From the NCBI RefSeq assembly GCF_001050195.2, contig NZ_DF967965.1, positions 1,443,150 through 1,507,149 on the forward strand: 64,000 bases of DNA, read 5' to 3'. A model generated the notes under the pieces. The model worked only from the letters and a program-made list of their open reading frames with translations. It did not search any database and was not told the DNA's origin. Within the stretch, counting starts at the first letter, position 1, and each line of letters begins with the position of its first letter. The position numbers and the translations under genes were made by a program. Positions 1 through 8,643 of the stretch are shown here, piece after piece. This DNA comes from Anaerolinea thermolimosa (GTDB taxonomy: Bacteria > Chloroflexota > Anaerolineae > Anaerolineales > Anaerolineaceae).

Positions 1-48
1 TTCATATTGCCCCGGTTCAACTTTTGGTAAAATGAGGTTCAGGCGCAT
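1..48 (-). CDS. N-terminal fragment of an unidentified CDS leaving the window
   Basis: A minus-strand reading frame starts with ATG at 48 and stays open for 16 codons to the window edge, beginning MRLNLILPKVEP. No good ribosome-binding site precedes it. The peptide reminds me of the N-terminus of a transposase family seen in Chloroflexota, but that is memory rather than proof. Only the sequence beyond the window could decide between a transposase and a chance frame. Confidence 0.3.
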   Translation of the reverse strand, partial: MRLNLILPKVEPGQYE

Positions 49-156
49 TCCAGGTGTGCCTCTCTGTTCGTCGGATGTGGGGTGGCTTGCTAACTACCCC
101 TCATCCATTTAACCACCTTTTTACCAGCTTTGGAACGATCACAAAAAACATCCGGA

Positions 157-186
157 TTGTACGCCTGCCCTAAAATACCTTATAAT
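157..186 (+). promoter_or_regulatory. Sigma-70-type promoter of the M20 peptidase gene
   Basis: TTGTAC at 157-162 and TATAAT at 181-186 are separated by 18 bp. Transcription would start near 193, leaving a leader of about 30 nt that contains the GAGGT ribosome-binding site at 215-219. Confidence 0.6.
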
Positions 187-223
187 CATCTGGCGACATC
201 CCAAGTTCAACTACGAGGTATTC

Positions 224-1612
224 ATGCCAGACCAAATTGATCAGGCGATTATATATGCCCGAAACCATCATTCCGATTTTTTATCGGAATTAAAGGATTT
301 CGTATCCATTCCATCGGTATCTACCACTCCAGAATATAAGCAGGAGATGGAAAAGGCCGCTCACAAAGTCGCTCAAATGGCCAGTTCCGCCGGTTTGGAA
401 AATATCCAGATTTATCCTACTTCGGGTCACCCGATTGTTTTTGGCGAGTGGCTACACGCAAAAAACCAGCCAACCATCCTTATTTATGGTCATTACGATG
501 TGCAACCGGTGGACCCTGTCGATCTTTGGGAAACCCCACCTTTTCAACCCTCTCTCCGGGATCAATACTTCCTCGGTCGCGGCGCTTCGGATATGAAGGG
601 CCAAATTGTTGCTGTTTTTGCGGCTCTACAGTCCATTCGCCACACAACTGGATCCTTCCCGGTCAATATTAAACTTATGATCGAGGGAGAAGAAGAAATA
701 GGTTCACCTCACCTGAGAACCTTCATTGAAGATCACCGATCCATGTTATCTTGTGATGTATCTCTTAATCCCGACGCCGGGATGATCGCTCCAGACCTTC
801 CCACCCTGGTGTATGCCCTGCGTGGTCTGGTGTTCTTCGAGCTGAAAGTTTTTGGGCCTGAACACGACTTACATTCCGGAGTCTTTGGTGGGGTTGTTCA
901 TAACCCTGCCCAGGCATTATGCGAAATTATTGCTTCGATGCATGACGAAAATGGCAGGATTACCATTCCTGGTTTTTACGATCATGTCCGTACTCTCTCT
1001 TTGGAGGAAAGAGAGGAACTCTCTCGCCTCCCCATGGGTGAAGACTATTACTTACAACAAACCGGGGCACCTCAGTTATGGGGCGAACCCGATTACACCC
1101 CCGTTGAACGGATTGGGGCTCGTCCGACGTTAGAAGTTAACGGGTTATTCTCGGGCTTTACCGGCCAGGGTACAAAAACTGTTCTTCCTGCATACGCGAT
1201 GGCAAAAATTTCCTGTCGTATTGTTGCTGATCAGGAACCTGACGAAATTCATCGACTTCTACGGCACTATCTTGAACAACACATTCCCTCAACTGTTCGC
1301 TGGGAATTGAACTATTTCGGAGGAGCCCCCGCATCCATCACAGACCCCAATCACCCGGCAGCCACAGCAATGAAGAAAGCATTGGAATTAGTATGGAAAA
1401 CACGACCGCTTCTTAAAAGAGAAGGAGGGAGCATACCGGTAGTTGGTGATATTCAAAAGATCCTGGGAGCCGATTCGGTTCTAACAGGATTTGGTCTACC
1501 TGACGATCGCATCCACAGCCCTAACGAGAGACTTCACCTCCCCACCTGGTTCAAAGGGATCGAAGCCCTTATCGCCTTTTTTTACCTCATGAAAAGCAAC
1601 CTCCAGGAGTGA
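224..1612 (+). CDS. M20 family metallopeptidase (dipeptidase-like)
   Basis: This 462-residue protein is a cytoplasmic di-zinc peptidase of the M20/M25/M40 family. It probably hydrolyses dipeptides or related amide bonds. The metal-binding landmarks are present: GHYDVQP (His about 90, Asp about 92), the bridging Asp in ASDMKG (about 123) and the catalytic Glu pair in IEGEEEIG (about 156-158). The lid or dimerisation domain lies between roughly residues 200 and 320, with HDLHSG at its beginning. The length is normal for the dipeptidase subgroup. GAGGT at 215-219 supports the ATG at 224. The stop sits 5 nt before the preferred start of the next gene, so the two are probably co-transcribed. The exact substrate cannot be read from sequence. 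Confidence 0.9.
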   Translation: MPDQIDQAIIYARNHHSDFLSELKDFVSIPSVSTTPEYKQEMEKAAHKVAQMASSAGLENIQIYPTSGHPIVFGEWLHAKNQPTILIYGHYDVQPVDPVDLWETPPFQPSLRDQYFLGRGASDMKGQIVAVFAALQSIRHTTGSFPVNIKLMIEGEEEIGSPHLRTFIEDHRSMLSCDVSLNPDAGMIAPDLPTLVYALRGLVFFELKVFGPEHDLHSGVFGGVVHNPAQALCEIIASMHDENGRITIPGFYDHVRTLSLEEREELSRLPMGEDYYLQQTGAPQLWGEPDYTPVERIGARPTLEVNGLFSGFTGQGTKTVLPAYAMAKISCRIVADQEPDEIHRLLRHYLEQHIPSTVRWELNYFGGAPASITDPNHPAATAMKKALELVWKTRPLLKREGGSIPVVGDIQKILGADSVLTGFGLPDDRIHSPNERLHLPTWFKGIEALIAFFYLMKSNLQE

Positions 1613-1617
1613 TCATT

Positions 1618-2508
1618 GTGAAACCTTCTCGCATGCCCGCATACGGTGGACAGGCTATTATTGAGGGAGTTCTCATGCGCGGTCGCCATGCAATGGCTGC
1701 CGCCATGCGTTCTCCCGAAGGGGAGATTGTACTGCAGACCGAAGAGCTCTCCGGAATTTATACCCATTCCCTCTTCAAACTTCCTTTTCTTCGCGGCCTG
1801 ATTGGGCTATGGGATGCCCTGGGATTGGGCATGCGTTATTTAACAATTTCAGCCAACCTTCAAAGCAAAGAGGAAGAGAAAATCGAAGGCAAATCTGCTT
1901 TCATCACGGTTGGGATCTCCCTTTTAATAGCAGTGGCCCTTTTCTTTGCTGGCCCAGCATGGATAGGCCATGTAGCAGAGCGGTTGTTTCACCTTAATGC
2001 CTTTTCCAGTAATTTATTGGAGGGCTTCATCCGGCTCGCAGCTATTATTGGATATATCTGGGGGGTAGGAAAACTTCCAGAAATTGCCCGCGTATTTGCC
2101 TATCACGGTGCAGAGCATAAAACCATTAATGCCTTTGAAGACGGCGCAGAGTTATCCCCATCCATAGTAAAAACCTATCCGCTGGAGCATCCCCGTTGTG
2201 GAACGGCTTTTCTTCTCACGCTGGTAGTCTTTTCCATTATTCTTTTTACCATCATTGGTCCACTCTCTGGACTCTGGCGTGTCTTGAGTCGGGTGATCTT
2301 GTTACCTGTATTAGCCGGACTGGCTTATGAATATATCCGCTTTACAGCTAATCACCTGGATCATCCTCTGGTGCGTATTTTCACCCAACCCAATCTTGCT
2401 CTTCAGCGTCTTACTACACGAGAACCCGACCTTTCCATGATTGAAGTAGCTATTACAGCCTTTTCAGCTATGCGCAGACTAGAAGAGGAACACAACGCTA
2501 AGGATTAA
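1618..2508 (+). CDS. DUF1385 family membrane protein (YqhQ-like)
   Basis: The protein begins with the family signature YGGQAIIEGVLMRG near residues 8-21. Several hydrophobic segments follow (around residues 90-110, 200-225 and 230-245), so it is an integral membrane protein of the DUF1385/YqhQ type, function unknown. A frame extending to GTG 1609 exists, but AGGAG at 1605-1609 is spaced 8 nt from GTG 1618, which I therefore choose. It lies between a peptidase and comEA and starts right after the peptidase stop. Family assignment is firm; biochemical role is open. Confidence 0.85.
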   Translation: MKPSRMPAYGGQAIIEGVLMRGRHAMAAAMRSPEGEIVLQTEELSGIYTHSLFKLPFLRGLIGLWDALGLGMRYLTISANLQSKEEEKIEGKSAFITVGISLLIAVALFFAGPAWIGHVAERLFHLNAFSSNLLEGFIRLAAIIGYIWGVGKLPEIARVFAYHGAEHKTINAFEDGAELSPSIVKTYPLEHPRCGTAFLLTLVVFSIILFTIIGPLSGLWRVLSRVILLPVLAGLAYEYIRFTANHLDHPLVRIFTQPNLALQRLTTREPDLSMIEVAITAFSAMRRLEEEHNAKD

Positions 2509-2526
2509 AAAAACAGAGGTGCTCTG

Positions 2527-3093
2527 ATGACAGCCTGGCCAGACTGGTGTAAAGTAACATTTGGGATTTTCGTTGGTTTGTTGGCTGGAGCAGTCATTTT
2601 TTGGATTGCCCGGCAACCGGATGGCACCCCCATTACCTTAATGCCCAGGCCAACCCCATCTCCATTTCAGGTTTTTGTTACTGGCGCAGTAGCAAACCCC
2701 GGAGTTTATGGAATTGAGCCCGGAGGCCGTGTAATAGCCGCTCTTCAAAAAGCCGGTGGAGAAACCTTTGATGCAGACCTCTCTCAGGTGAATCTCGCAG
2801 CATTGGTTAATGATGGGGAGAAAATCTACATTCCCCGGAAGGGAGAACCCTTGCCCGTTGAGTATAAGAGCAAAAGTTCTACTTCCACATCCAATCGGGT
2901 TGACCTTAACAAAGCGTCTCTTGAAGAATTAATGCAATTACCAGGAATTGGGCAGGATCGTGCTCAGGCTATTATTGCCTATCGCCAGAGTCATGGAGGA
3001 TTTACATCTATCGAAGAAATAACTTTAGTAGAAGGGATAGGTCAGGGCACCCTGGAACGTCTGAAAGACCTCATCATAATTAATCAACCATAA
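2527..3093 (+). CDS. ComEA-like helix-hairpin-helix DNA-binding protein
   Basis: This 188-residue protein has one N-terminal membrane segment (about residues 9-26). Next come a SLBB-type domain (VTGAVANPGVYGI onward, about 50-105), a Ser/Thr-rich linker, and a tandem helix-hairpin-helix domain (VDLNKASLEELMQLPGIG, about 125-185). That order is the ComEA architecture: a membrane-tethered receptor that binds double-stranded DNA outside the cytoplasmic membrane during natural transformation. No comEC or other competence gene lies in the window, so competence itself is not shown. GAGGT at 2516-2520 supports the start. Confidence 0.88.
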   Translation: MTAWPDWCKVTFGIFVGLLAGAVIFWIARQPDGTPITLMPRPTPSPFQVFVTGAVANPGVYGIEPGGRVIAALQKAGGETFDADLSQVNLAALVNDGEKIYIPRKGEPLPVEYKSKSSTSTSNRVDLNKASLEELMQLPGIGQDRAQAIIAYRQSHGGFTSIEEITLVEGIGQGTLERLKDLIIINQP

Positions 3094-3133
3094 CATCCAA
3101 AATTCATGAGATGAACATTGAGCCAGTGGGAGT

Positions 3134-3139
3134 TATAAT
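3134..3139 (+). promoter_or_regulatory. Possible -10 box giving a leaderless yqeY transcript
   Basis: A perfect TATAAT ends 6 nt before the yqeY start codon, and no ribosome-binding site lies at normal spacing (GGGAG is about 15 nt upstream of the ATG). If used, transcription would begin at or next to the A of the ATG. No convincing -35 hexamer is visible. Confidence 0.4.
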
Positions 3140-3145
3140 CATCCT

Positions 3146-3592
3146 ATGAACATTAGAAAATCTCTCGAAAATGCACTGCATGACGCTATGCGCCAAAAAG
3201 ATACTCTGACCATGAATGCTATTCGCTCGGTCATTGCCGCCATCAAACTCGCCGAGGTGGAGACAGGCTCCCCACTCGATGACGTGGCGGTTTCCGGAAT
3301 TATCCAAAAAGAAATTAAATCTCGCCGTGAGTCAATCGCGGATGCAGAAAAAGCTGGACGATCTGACCTGGTGAACCTCGCGAAGCAAGATATTGCTGTT
3401 CTGGAGCAATTCCTCCCCCAACAACTCTCCGAAACCGAACTTGAAGAATTAACCCGGCAGACCATACAGGAAGTTGGTGCGACATCCATTTCAGATATGG
3501 GAAAAGTAATGAAAGCCCTCCTTCCTAAAGTACAAGGAAGAAGCCCCGGCGATAAAGTGAGCCAGATGGTGAAGCGCTTACTTACAGGTTAA
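3146..3592 (+). CDS. GatB/YqeY domain protein
   Basis: This 148-residue protein matches the stand-alone YqeY family over its full length. The family relates to the C-terminal tRNA-interacting domain of GatB and may bind tRNA or act in aminoacyl-tRNA quality control. The N-terminal helix pattern ending in a long charged helix (KEIKSRRESIADAEKAGR) and the ISDMGKVMKALLPK motif near residue 115 are typical. The stop abuts the next start (TAA then ATGATG), indicating one operon with the 7TM-HD gene. The start lacks a normal Shine-Dalgarno sequence. Confidence 0.88.
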   Translation: MNIRKSLENALHDAMRQKDTLTMNAIRSVIAAIKLAEVETGSPLDDVAVSGIIQKEIKSRRESIADAEKAGRSDLVNLAKQDIAVLEQFLPQQLSETELEELTRQTIQEVGATSISDMGKVMKALLPKVQGRSPGDKVSQMVKRLLTG

Positions 3593-5734
3593 ATGATGGA
3601 TTTTTCAAGGTTTAGAGCAGGCCTTCTAAATGCTAAGGTGCGAAAAGCAATCCTGATCTTAATCTGGACTGCCACTAGCCTGCTTTCGGCAGCGGCTCTG
3701 GTCTCTCCAATTGCCACCAGACCCTCGGCTTATGTATTATCTCCAGGAGATGTAGCTCCCCAGGATATTCAGGCGCCCTACTCCCTCAGTTTTCCAAGCG
3801 AAATTTTAACCGAGCAGGCCCGCCAGGAAGCAGAGCAGCGAGTACCGGCCCTTTACTTACCTGCTGATCCAGCCATCTCAAGAAAACAGATTGAACAGTT
3901 ACGCACCGCACTCAATTACATCAGTGTTGTCAGGCTCGATGCTTACTCCAGTGACGAGGAGAAAATATCGGATCTCTCAAATTTAACCACCATAAAAATA
4001 GATGCGGATTTAGCGCGCACAATTCTCAACCTCAATGAGGTTCGCTGGCAAGCCATCCAGAACGAGGCCTTGAATGTTTTAGAGCAAATCATGAGAGATT
4101 CAATTCGTGAAGATCAGGTCAATGAAGCAGTTCGCCGAATCCCCTCTTTAATTAGTTTTTCTCTTCCCCAAGAACAGGCTGTTATTGTAAATGAGCTGGT
4201 TGCACCATTTATTGTTCCAAACAGTCTTTTCGACCGTGAGCAGACCGAAGCCGCGAAAAAAAAGGCGCGTGAATCCGTTCAGCCAGTAATACGAAATTAC
4301 ATTTCGGGTGAAATCATCGTCCGGCGAGGTCAGGTGATCACTCCCATGGTATGGGAAACCCTGCAACAATACGGTTTAATTCGATCCCAGACCACTCATG
4401 AAGATTACATTTCATCCCTGGCATTGGTGGCTGTGGTTACCGGTTTTGGAATATTATTTTTCACCAGACGTTCCAACGAACCCGGAAACAATCTAAAAAT
4501 ATTAAAACGGCTCCCCAGCCAGGTCTTAATTGCAGCCCTTTTCCTTCTCTTTTTATATTCCGCGAAACTCGTAATTCCCAACCGAACCGTTGTCCCCTAT
4601 TTTTTTCCTTTACCAGCATTCGGGTTAACGATCTCTATTTTATTCAACCTTGAAATTGGGCTAATTTTGTCATTAATGCTTTCTATTCTCACCGGGTTCG
4701 GGTTGACCAATGCCCTCGACCTAACCATTTTCTATATTCTCACCAGCTTTATCGGGGCGCTTACTTTGGGACGAGGAAAACGTATCAGCGCCTTTATCTG
4801 GGCAGGAATCGCCATTGGGCTTTCGGGCAGCGCTGTCATCCTTGCTTACCGCCTCACCAGTCCCTATTCCGATCTGATCGGTCTGGCCACTCTGGTTGCC
4901 GCAGCCTTCGTGAATGGAATTGCGTCATCAAGTCTGGGATTATTATTCCAGTATATCTTTTCTCAATTTCTCGGAGCTACCACAGCCTTACAATTGCTGG
5001 AAATTTCTCGCCCCGATCATCCCCTTCTTCAATTTATCCTTCAAAACGCCCCTGGTAGTTACCAGCACAGCCTGCAGGTTGCTGTTCTGGCGGAACAGGC
5101 CGCAGATAAAATTGGCGCCGATTCAATGCTTGTGCGAGTCGGGGGGTTATATCACGATGCGGGTAAAGCGCTAAACCCTTCTTTCTTCATTGAGAATCAA
5201 ATCGGTGGCCAGCTAAACACTCATGACGATCTGGATCCATCGGAAAGCGCACGCATCATAATTGAGCATGTTAATCACGGGGTAATGCTTGCCCGGAAAT
5301 ATCGATTACCCAATCGAATCCAGGATTTTATTCGTGAGCATCATGGTACACTGATGACTCGTTACCAGTATGCAAAAGCGCTCGAATTGGCCGGGAATGA
5401 TACGAGCCGGGTGGATTCAACCAAATTTCGGTACCCGGGACCTGAACCGAGATCAAGAGAGACAGCCATTCTCATGCTTGCAGATGGATGCCAGGCACGG
5501 GTACGTGCAGAACTCCCTCAGACTGAAGAAGAAATCCGCTCAGTAGTTCGAAAAGTAATCGAATACTGTGAAAAGGAAGGCCAATTGGATCACACACAGC
5601 TCACGATGAGAGATTTAAGTGTTATAACCGAGTCGTTTGTCTCAACTCTGAAAAACACTTATCATCCCCGCATCCGATATCCCGAAATAGCTCCCGCAAC
5701 ACAACCTTTATCTATTGAGGAAACAGCTAAATGA
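3593..5734 (+). CDS. 7TM-HD phosphohydrolase (PgpH-like, putative c-di-AMP phosphodiesterase)
   Basis: This 713-residue protein has an N-terminal membrane helix and a large extracytoplasmic region (about 40-280). Seven or so membrane helices follow (about 280-470), then a cytoplasmic HD domain. HD-domain residues include HSLQVAVLAEQAA (about 497) and YHDAGK (His-Asp pair about 520), followed by the conserved IIEHVNHG and REHHGT motifs. This is the PgpH/7TMR-HD architecture; characterised members hydrolyse cyclic di-AMP. The gene sits directly before ybeY, as in many Gram-positive genomes, and its stop overlaps the ybeY start (ATGA). A second in-frame ATG at 3596 is an equally possible start. 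Confidence 0.9.
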   Translation: MMDFSRFRAGLLNAKVRKAILILIWTATSLLSAAALVSPIATRPSAYVLSPGDVAPQDIQAPYSLSFPSEILTEQARQEAEQRVPALYLPADPAISRKQIEQLRTALNYISVVRLDAYSSDEEKISDLSNLTTIKIDADLARTILNLNEVRWQAIQNEALNVLEQIMRDSIREDQVNEAVRRIPSLISFSLPQEQAVIVNELVAPFIVPNSLFDREQTEAAKKKARESVQPVIRNYISGEIIVRRGQVITPMVWETLQQYGLIRSQTTHEDYISSLALVAVVTGFGILFFTRRSNEPGNNLKILKRLPSQVLIAALFLLFLYSAKLVIPNRTVVPYFFPLPAFGLTISILFNLEIGLILSLMLSILTGFGLTNALDLTIFYILTSFIGALTLGRGKRISAFIWAGIAIGLSGSAVILAYRLTSPYSDLIGLATLVAAAFVNGIASSSLGLLFQYIFSQFLGATTALQLLEISRPDHPLLQFILQNAPGSYQHSLQVAVLAEQAADKIGADSMLVRVGGLYHDAGKALNPSFFIENQIGGQLNTHDDLDPSESARIIIEHVNHGVMLARKYRLPNRIQDFIREHHGTLMTRYQYAKALELAGNDTSRVDSTKFRYPGPEPRSRETAILMLADGCQARVRAELPQTEEEIRSVVRKVIEYCEKEGQLDHTQLTMRDLSVITESFVSTLKNTYHPRIRYPEIAPATQPLSIEETAK

Positions 5735-6189
5735 TTTACGTCACGATTTCAGAAAATTTTTCATCCAGTGTGCCTGAAGAAGCAGTAATAACAGCGGCTC
5801 GAGCGGCTCTCCAGACCCGGCACGTAAAAGAAGATGAAGTAGATTTAACCATCGTTTTCGATGACGATGCAAGGATTCAAGAACTTAATCAACAATTTAG
5901 TGGTATTAATGCTCCAACCGATGTCTTATCGTTCCCTGCAAACGTAATTGACCCAGAAACAGGCCGACTCTACCTGGGTGATATTATTATTTCGGTTCCT
6001 CGAGCTGAAGTGCAGGCTGTAGAGGCCGGGTTAAAAGTAGAAGAAGAATTAACAATTCTTGTAGTTCATGGAGTTCTTCATCTGCTAGGATTTGATCATT
6101 ATACCGATGTGGATAAGATGAAAATGTGGGCTACACAGAAAAATATCCTGGCAGAATTAGGAATTGCCAGCGATAAACTCCCTGAATAG
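5731..6189 (+). CDS. ybeY: Endoribonuclease YbeY, rRNA maturation factor
   Basis: YbeY is a zinc-dependent endoribonuclease acting in 16S rRNA 3'-end maturation and ribosome quality control. The family zinc motif HGVLHLLGFDH is present at about residues 113-123, with three His ligands, and DVLSFP lies upstream at about 71. The length of 152 residues is normal. The start overlaps the preceding stop by 4 nt, so translation is coupled to the 7TM-HD gene, and dgkA follows 6 nt after the stop. This gene order is widely conserved, which strengthens the call. Confidence 0.95.
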   Translation: MIYVTISENFSSSVPEEAVITAARAALQTRHVKEDEVDLTIVFDDDARIQELNQQFSGINAPTDVLSFPANVIDPETGRLYLGDIIISVPRAEVQAVEAGLKVEEELTILVVHGVLHLLGFDHYTDVDKMKMWATQKNILAELGIASDKLPE

Positions 6190-6195
6190 GATTGT

Positions 6196-6576
6196 ATGTT
6201 TCCTTTTCTTCGTTCTCGGTTTAATGCCTTCCGGTATGCCTTTTCTGGATGGTGGTATGTTATTAAAACCCAAAGAAACGCCTGGATTCATGCCATCGCC
6301 TCCATGGGGGTCATTTCTATTAGCCTGTGGTTAAAACTTCCTCCTCGCGATTGGGCAGTGTTAATCCTTACCATCGCTTTAGTCTGGACTGCAGAATTTC
6401 TTAATACCGCGCTTGAAGCCGTTGTGGATCTTTCTATCCCCTCCCAACATCCTCTGGCACGGGTTGGAAAGGATGTAGGTGCTGCAGCGGTTTTGATCGC
6501 CGCATTATCATCTATCGTCATTGGAGTTTTGATTCTTGGCCTCCCTTTAATCAACCGACTCCGTTCTATATTCTAA
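6196..6576 (+). CDS. dgkA: Diacylglycerol/undecaprenol kinase family protein
   Basis: This 126-residue membrane protein has an amphipathic N-terminus and three membrane helices. It carries the DgkA active-site signature EFLNTALEAVVD at about residues 65-76. In Gram-positive-type lineages such enzymes mostly phosphorylate undecaprenol for cell-wall lipid carrier recycling; in Proteobacteria they phosphorylate diacylglycerol. The sequence does not settle the substrate. AGGA at about 6187 precedes the ATG at good spacing. It belongs to the yqeY to ybeY run. Confidence 0.88.
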   Translation: MFPFLRSRFNAFRYAFSGWWYVIKTQRNAWIHAIASMGVISISLWLKLPPRDWAVLILTIALVWTAEFLNTALEAVVDLSIPSQHPLARVGKDVGAAAVLIAALSSIVIGVLILGLPLINRLRSIF

Positions 6577-6588
6577 AGGGTGAGAACT

Positions 6589-7437
6589 ATGGATAATTCT
6601 CCTTTTTTATTTGGTACGGTTGGTGCTCCTCTTTCAACTCCTAAAAAACCAGGAGGGAGTGTGGGAGCCATCCAGACGCTTGCTTCCCTTGGACTATATG
6701 CCTTTGAGTTGGGTTGGGTCCAATCCGTCCGGGTGACTGAAGAGACCTGCTTTGCAATTAAAAAAACCGCTTCAGAATATTCTGTACACTTAAGCGTCCA
6801 TGCACCTTATTTTATAAATCTAAATGCAAACGCAGAGGAATGGCCCAAATCTCGCAAACGGCTCATGGACGCGGCCCATTATGGATACCTTGCTGGAGCT
6901 ACCGATATTATTTTCCATCCGGGTTCTTATTTTAATGTCGATCCAGATCAAGTAATTCCTCTGGTTGTTAGCCGCCTGCGGGAATGCGTCCGGGAACTAC
7001 GCGTCGATGGAAATCCGGTCACCCTGCGTCCGGAGACCATGGGTAAAAAGTCTATGCTCGGTTCGCTTGAAGACACTTTGACAATGAGCGCAGAGATTGA
7101 TGGGGTAGAACCCTGTTTAGATTTTGCGCACTTGCATGCCCGAGCAGGAGATGGAACCATGAACACGAAAGAAGAATGGCTCGAAGTGCTTGAGAAATAC
7201 GAAAAGTCCCTCGGTAAAGAGGCTCTCTCTCGTTTACATATTCACATGTCAGGAATTGAGTATTCTGAAAAAGGAGAACGGAACCATTTAAAAATTAGCG
7301 ATTCTGATTTTAACCTGGTAGATCTCTTTGAAGCTCTTCACGAGGCTGGGGCACGGGGGCGCATTGTATGTGAAAGTCCGGTCCTCGAAGAAGACGCTTT
7401 ATATATGATGGAAAAGTGGCATATCCTCTTTGGTTAA
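6589..7437 (+). CDS. Sugar phosphate isomerase / endonuclease IV-like TIM barrel protein
   Basis: The protein resembles the AP endonuclease family 2 / xylose isomerase-like TIM barrel fold and is close to endonuclease IV in size. Metal-ligand-type motifs are visible: SVHAPYFINL (about 67), IIFHPGSYF (about 107), RPETMGK (Glu about 146), CLDFAHLHAR (about 177) and HIHMSG (about 217). These correspond to the His/Glu/Asp zinc ligands of Nfo, so DNA repair is plausible, but a sugar-related role remains possible. GTG 6580 is an alternative start. AAGGG at 6576-6580, spaced 8 nt from ATG 6589, favours the ATG. Confidence 0.75.
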   Translation: MDNSPFLFGTVGAPLSTPKKPGGSVGAIQTLASLGLYAFELGWVQSVRVTEETCFAIKKTASEYSVHLSVHAPYFINLNANAEEWPKSRKRLMDAAHYGYLAGATDIIFHPGSYFNVDPDQVIPLVVSRLRECVRELRVDGNPVTLRPETMGKKSMLGSLEDTLTMSAEIDGVEPCLDFAHLHARAGDGTMNTKEEWLEVLEKYEKSLGKEALSRLHIHMSGIEYSEKGERNHLKISDSDFNLVDLFEALHEAGARGRIVCESPVLEEDALYMMEKWHILFG

Positions 7438-7455
7438 AAGGGCGAGCCGCTGTAC

Positions 7456-8112
7456 TTATAAGTATTCTTTGAGGTTATGCTCAACAGCGTAAGCCGCGGC
7501 TTCAGCGCGATTGCTTACCCCCAGTTTAGATAAAATACTGCTGACATAATTCCGAACCGTCCCCTCGCCGAGGAAAAGCGCCTTGGCAATTTCCCGATTC
7601 GTTTTTCCTTCAGAAACCAGCATTAATACATGCCTTTCTTGTTGAGAAAGGTTAGCAAAGGCCGATGCTTCCTCTTCTTTAACCGCTCGCCTCACTTCCT
7701 GAAAAACTCTCTGCGTTACAGCCGGGTCTAGTAGAGCTTCTCCCTTACCTACCGCCTCAATGGCTTTTATTAAATCCTCACCTGCAATTTGCTTTAAAAC
7801 ATACCCCGAAGCTCCCGCCCGAATCGCAGAAAACAGCATTTCATCTTCCGCATAGGACGTCAACATAATCACCCGGGTATTCGGATATTGCGTGGTTATC
7901 TCTTCGCAGGCCTCGATTCCACTGGCTCCTGGAAGACGAATGTCCATGAGAACAATATCCGGCCGGTGTCGGGCAACCTGTTCCACCGCTTCTCTGGCCG
8001 ATGCTGCTTCGCCCACCACCTCGAAATTTTCCCGATGCTCCAGTAAAGATTTCAATCCCAGCCGAACAACTTCATGATCGTCAACCAGTACGATCCGATA
8101 TTTCGTTACCAT
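7456..8112 (-). CDS. NarL/LuxR-family response regulator
   Basis: This 218-residue regulator has an N-terminal receiver domain ([17 protein letters not shown]; phospho-acceptor Asp in [11 protein letters not shown], about residue 56). It also has a C-terminal LuxR-type helix-turn-helix ([20 protein letters not shown], then [14 protein letters not shown]). It should bind DNA when phosphorylated. A longer frame reaches 8163, but GGAGG about 10 nt upstream of ATG 8112 and the domain boundary favour the shorter form. No histidine kinase is adjacent. It is divergent from the single-domain regulator that begins at 8234. No terminator is visible between it and the convergent TIM barrel gene. Confidence 0.92.
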   Translation of the reverse strand: MVTKYRIVLVDDHEVVRLGLKSLLEHRENFEVVGEAASAREAVEQVARHRPDIVLMDIRLPGASGIEACEEITTQYPNTRVIMLTSYAEDEMLFSAIRAGASGYVLKQIAGEDLIKAIEAVGKGEALLDPAVTQRVFQEVRRAVKEEEASAFANLSQQERHVLMLVSEGKTNREIAKALFLGEGTVRNYVSSILSKLGVSNRAEAAAYAVEHNLKEYL

Positions 8113-8233
8113 AATCGCTGATCCTCCAGTGATGAGTATAAATGAGCCTTTCATTCCTTGCAAGAGAAAAATCTTTTTCCTGAATAAACACCCTCATCCG
8201 AGGGGTTGTGGTAAACTAAACGGGAGGGAGCCT

Positions 8234-8626
8234 ATGGAAGAGCAGAGAATTCGAACCATTGTATATGTCGAGGACGATCTCGAAATGATCGACCTGGTGT
8301 CACTTATCCTGAATCGACGAGGTTTCCAGGTTCATGGTGCCCACGGCGGGAGGAACGGGTTAGATTTGATTAATCGTGAACTTCCGGATCTGATCCTGCT
8401 CGACCTGATGATGCCTGGAATGGATGGCTGGGAAGTATTCCAGCAGGTGAAAGCCAACGAGAAAACCCGTAATATTCCTGTAATCGTCATTACCGCAAAA
8501 GCACAGGACATCGACCGTGTCCTCGGGTTACATATAGCCAAGGTCGATGACTACATCTGTAAGCCATTCCGTCCCCAGGAACTGGTCGATGCCGTAGAAA
8601 AAGTGCTCCAGCGGATTTCACCATAA
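8234..8626 (+). CDS. Single-domain (CheY-like) response regulator
   Basis: A stand-alone receiver of 130 residues. It has the acidic pair in VEDDLE, the phospho-acceptor Asp in LILLDLMMPGMDGWE, the conserved Thr in VIVITAKAQ and the Lys in DYICKPF. There is no output domain, so it must act through a partner protein or as a phosphate sink. The frame extends upstream to 8129, but GGAGGGAG at 8223-8230 places the start at ATG 8234. The gene is divergent from a NarL-type regulator, with about 120 bp between the two starts. The cognate kinase is not in the window. Confidence 0.9.
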   Translation: MEEQRIRTIVYVEDDLEMIDLVSLILNRRGFQVHGAHGGRNGLDLINRELPDLILLDLMMPGMDGWEVFQQVKANEKTRNIPVIVITAKAQDIDRVLGLHIAKVDDYICKPFRPQELVDAVEKVLQRISP

Positions 8627-8643
8627 TAAGCATCTTTACCGGC

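Noticed and set aside
3139-3489. Long antisense frames inside real genes (for example 116 codons opposite yqeY, and 281 codons opposite glpA at 56888-57733)
   Set aside because: They lie wholly inside genes with clear domains, show no domain of their own and lack ribosome-binding sites.
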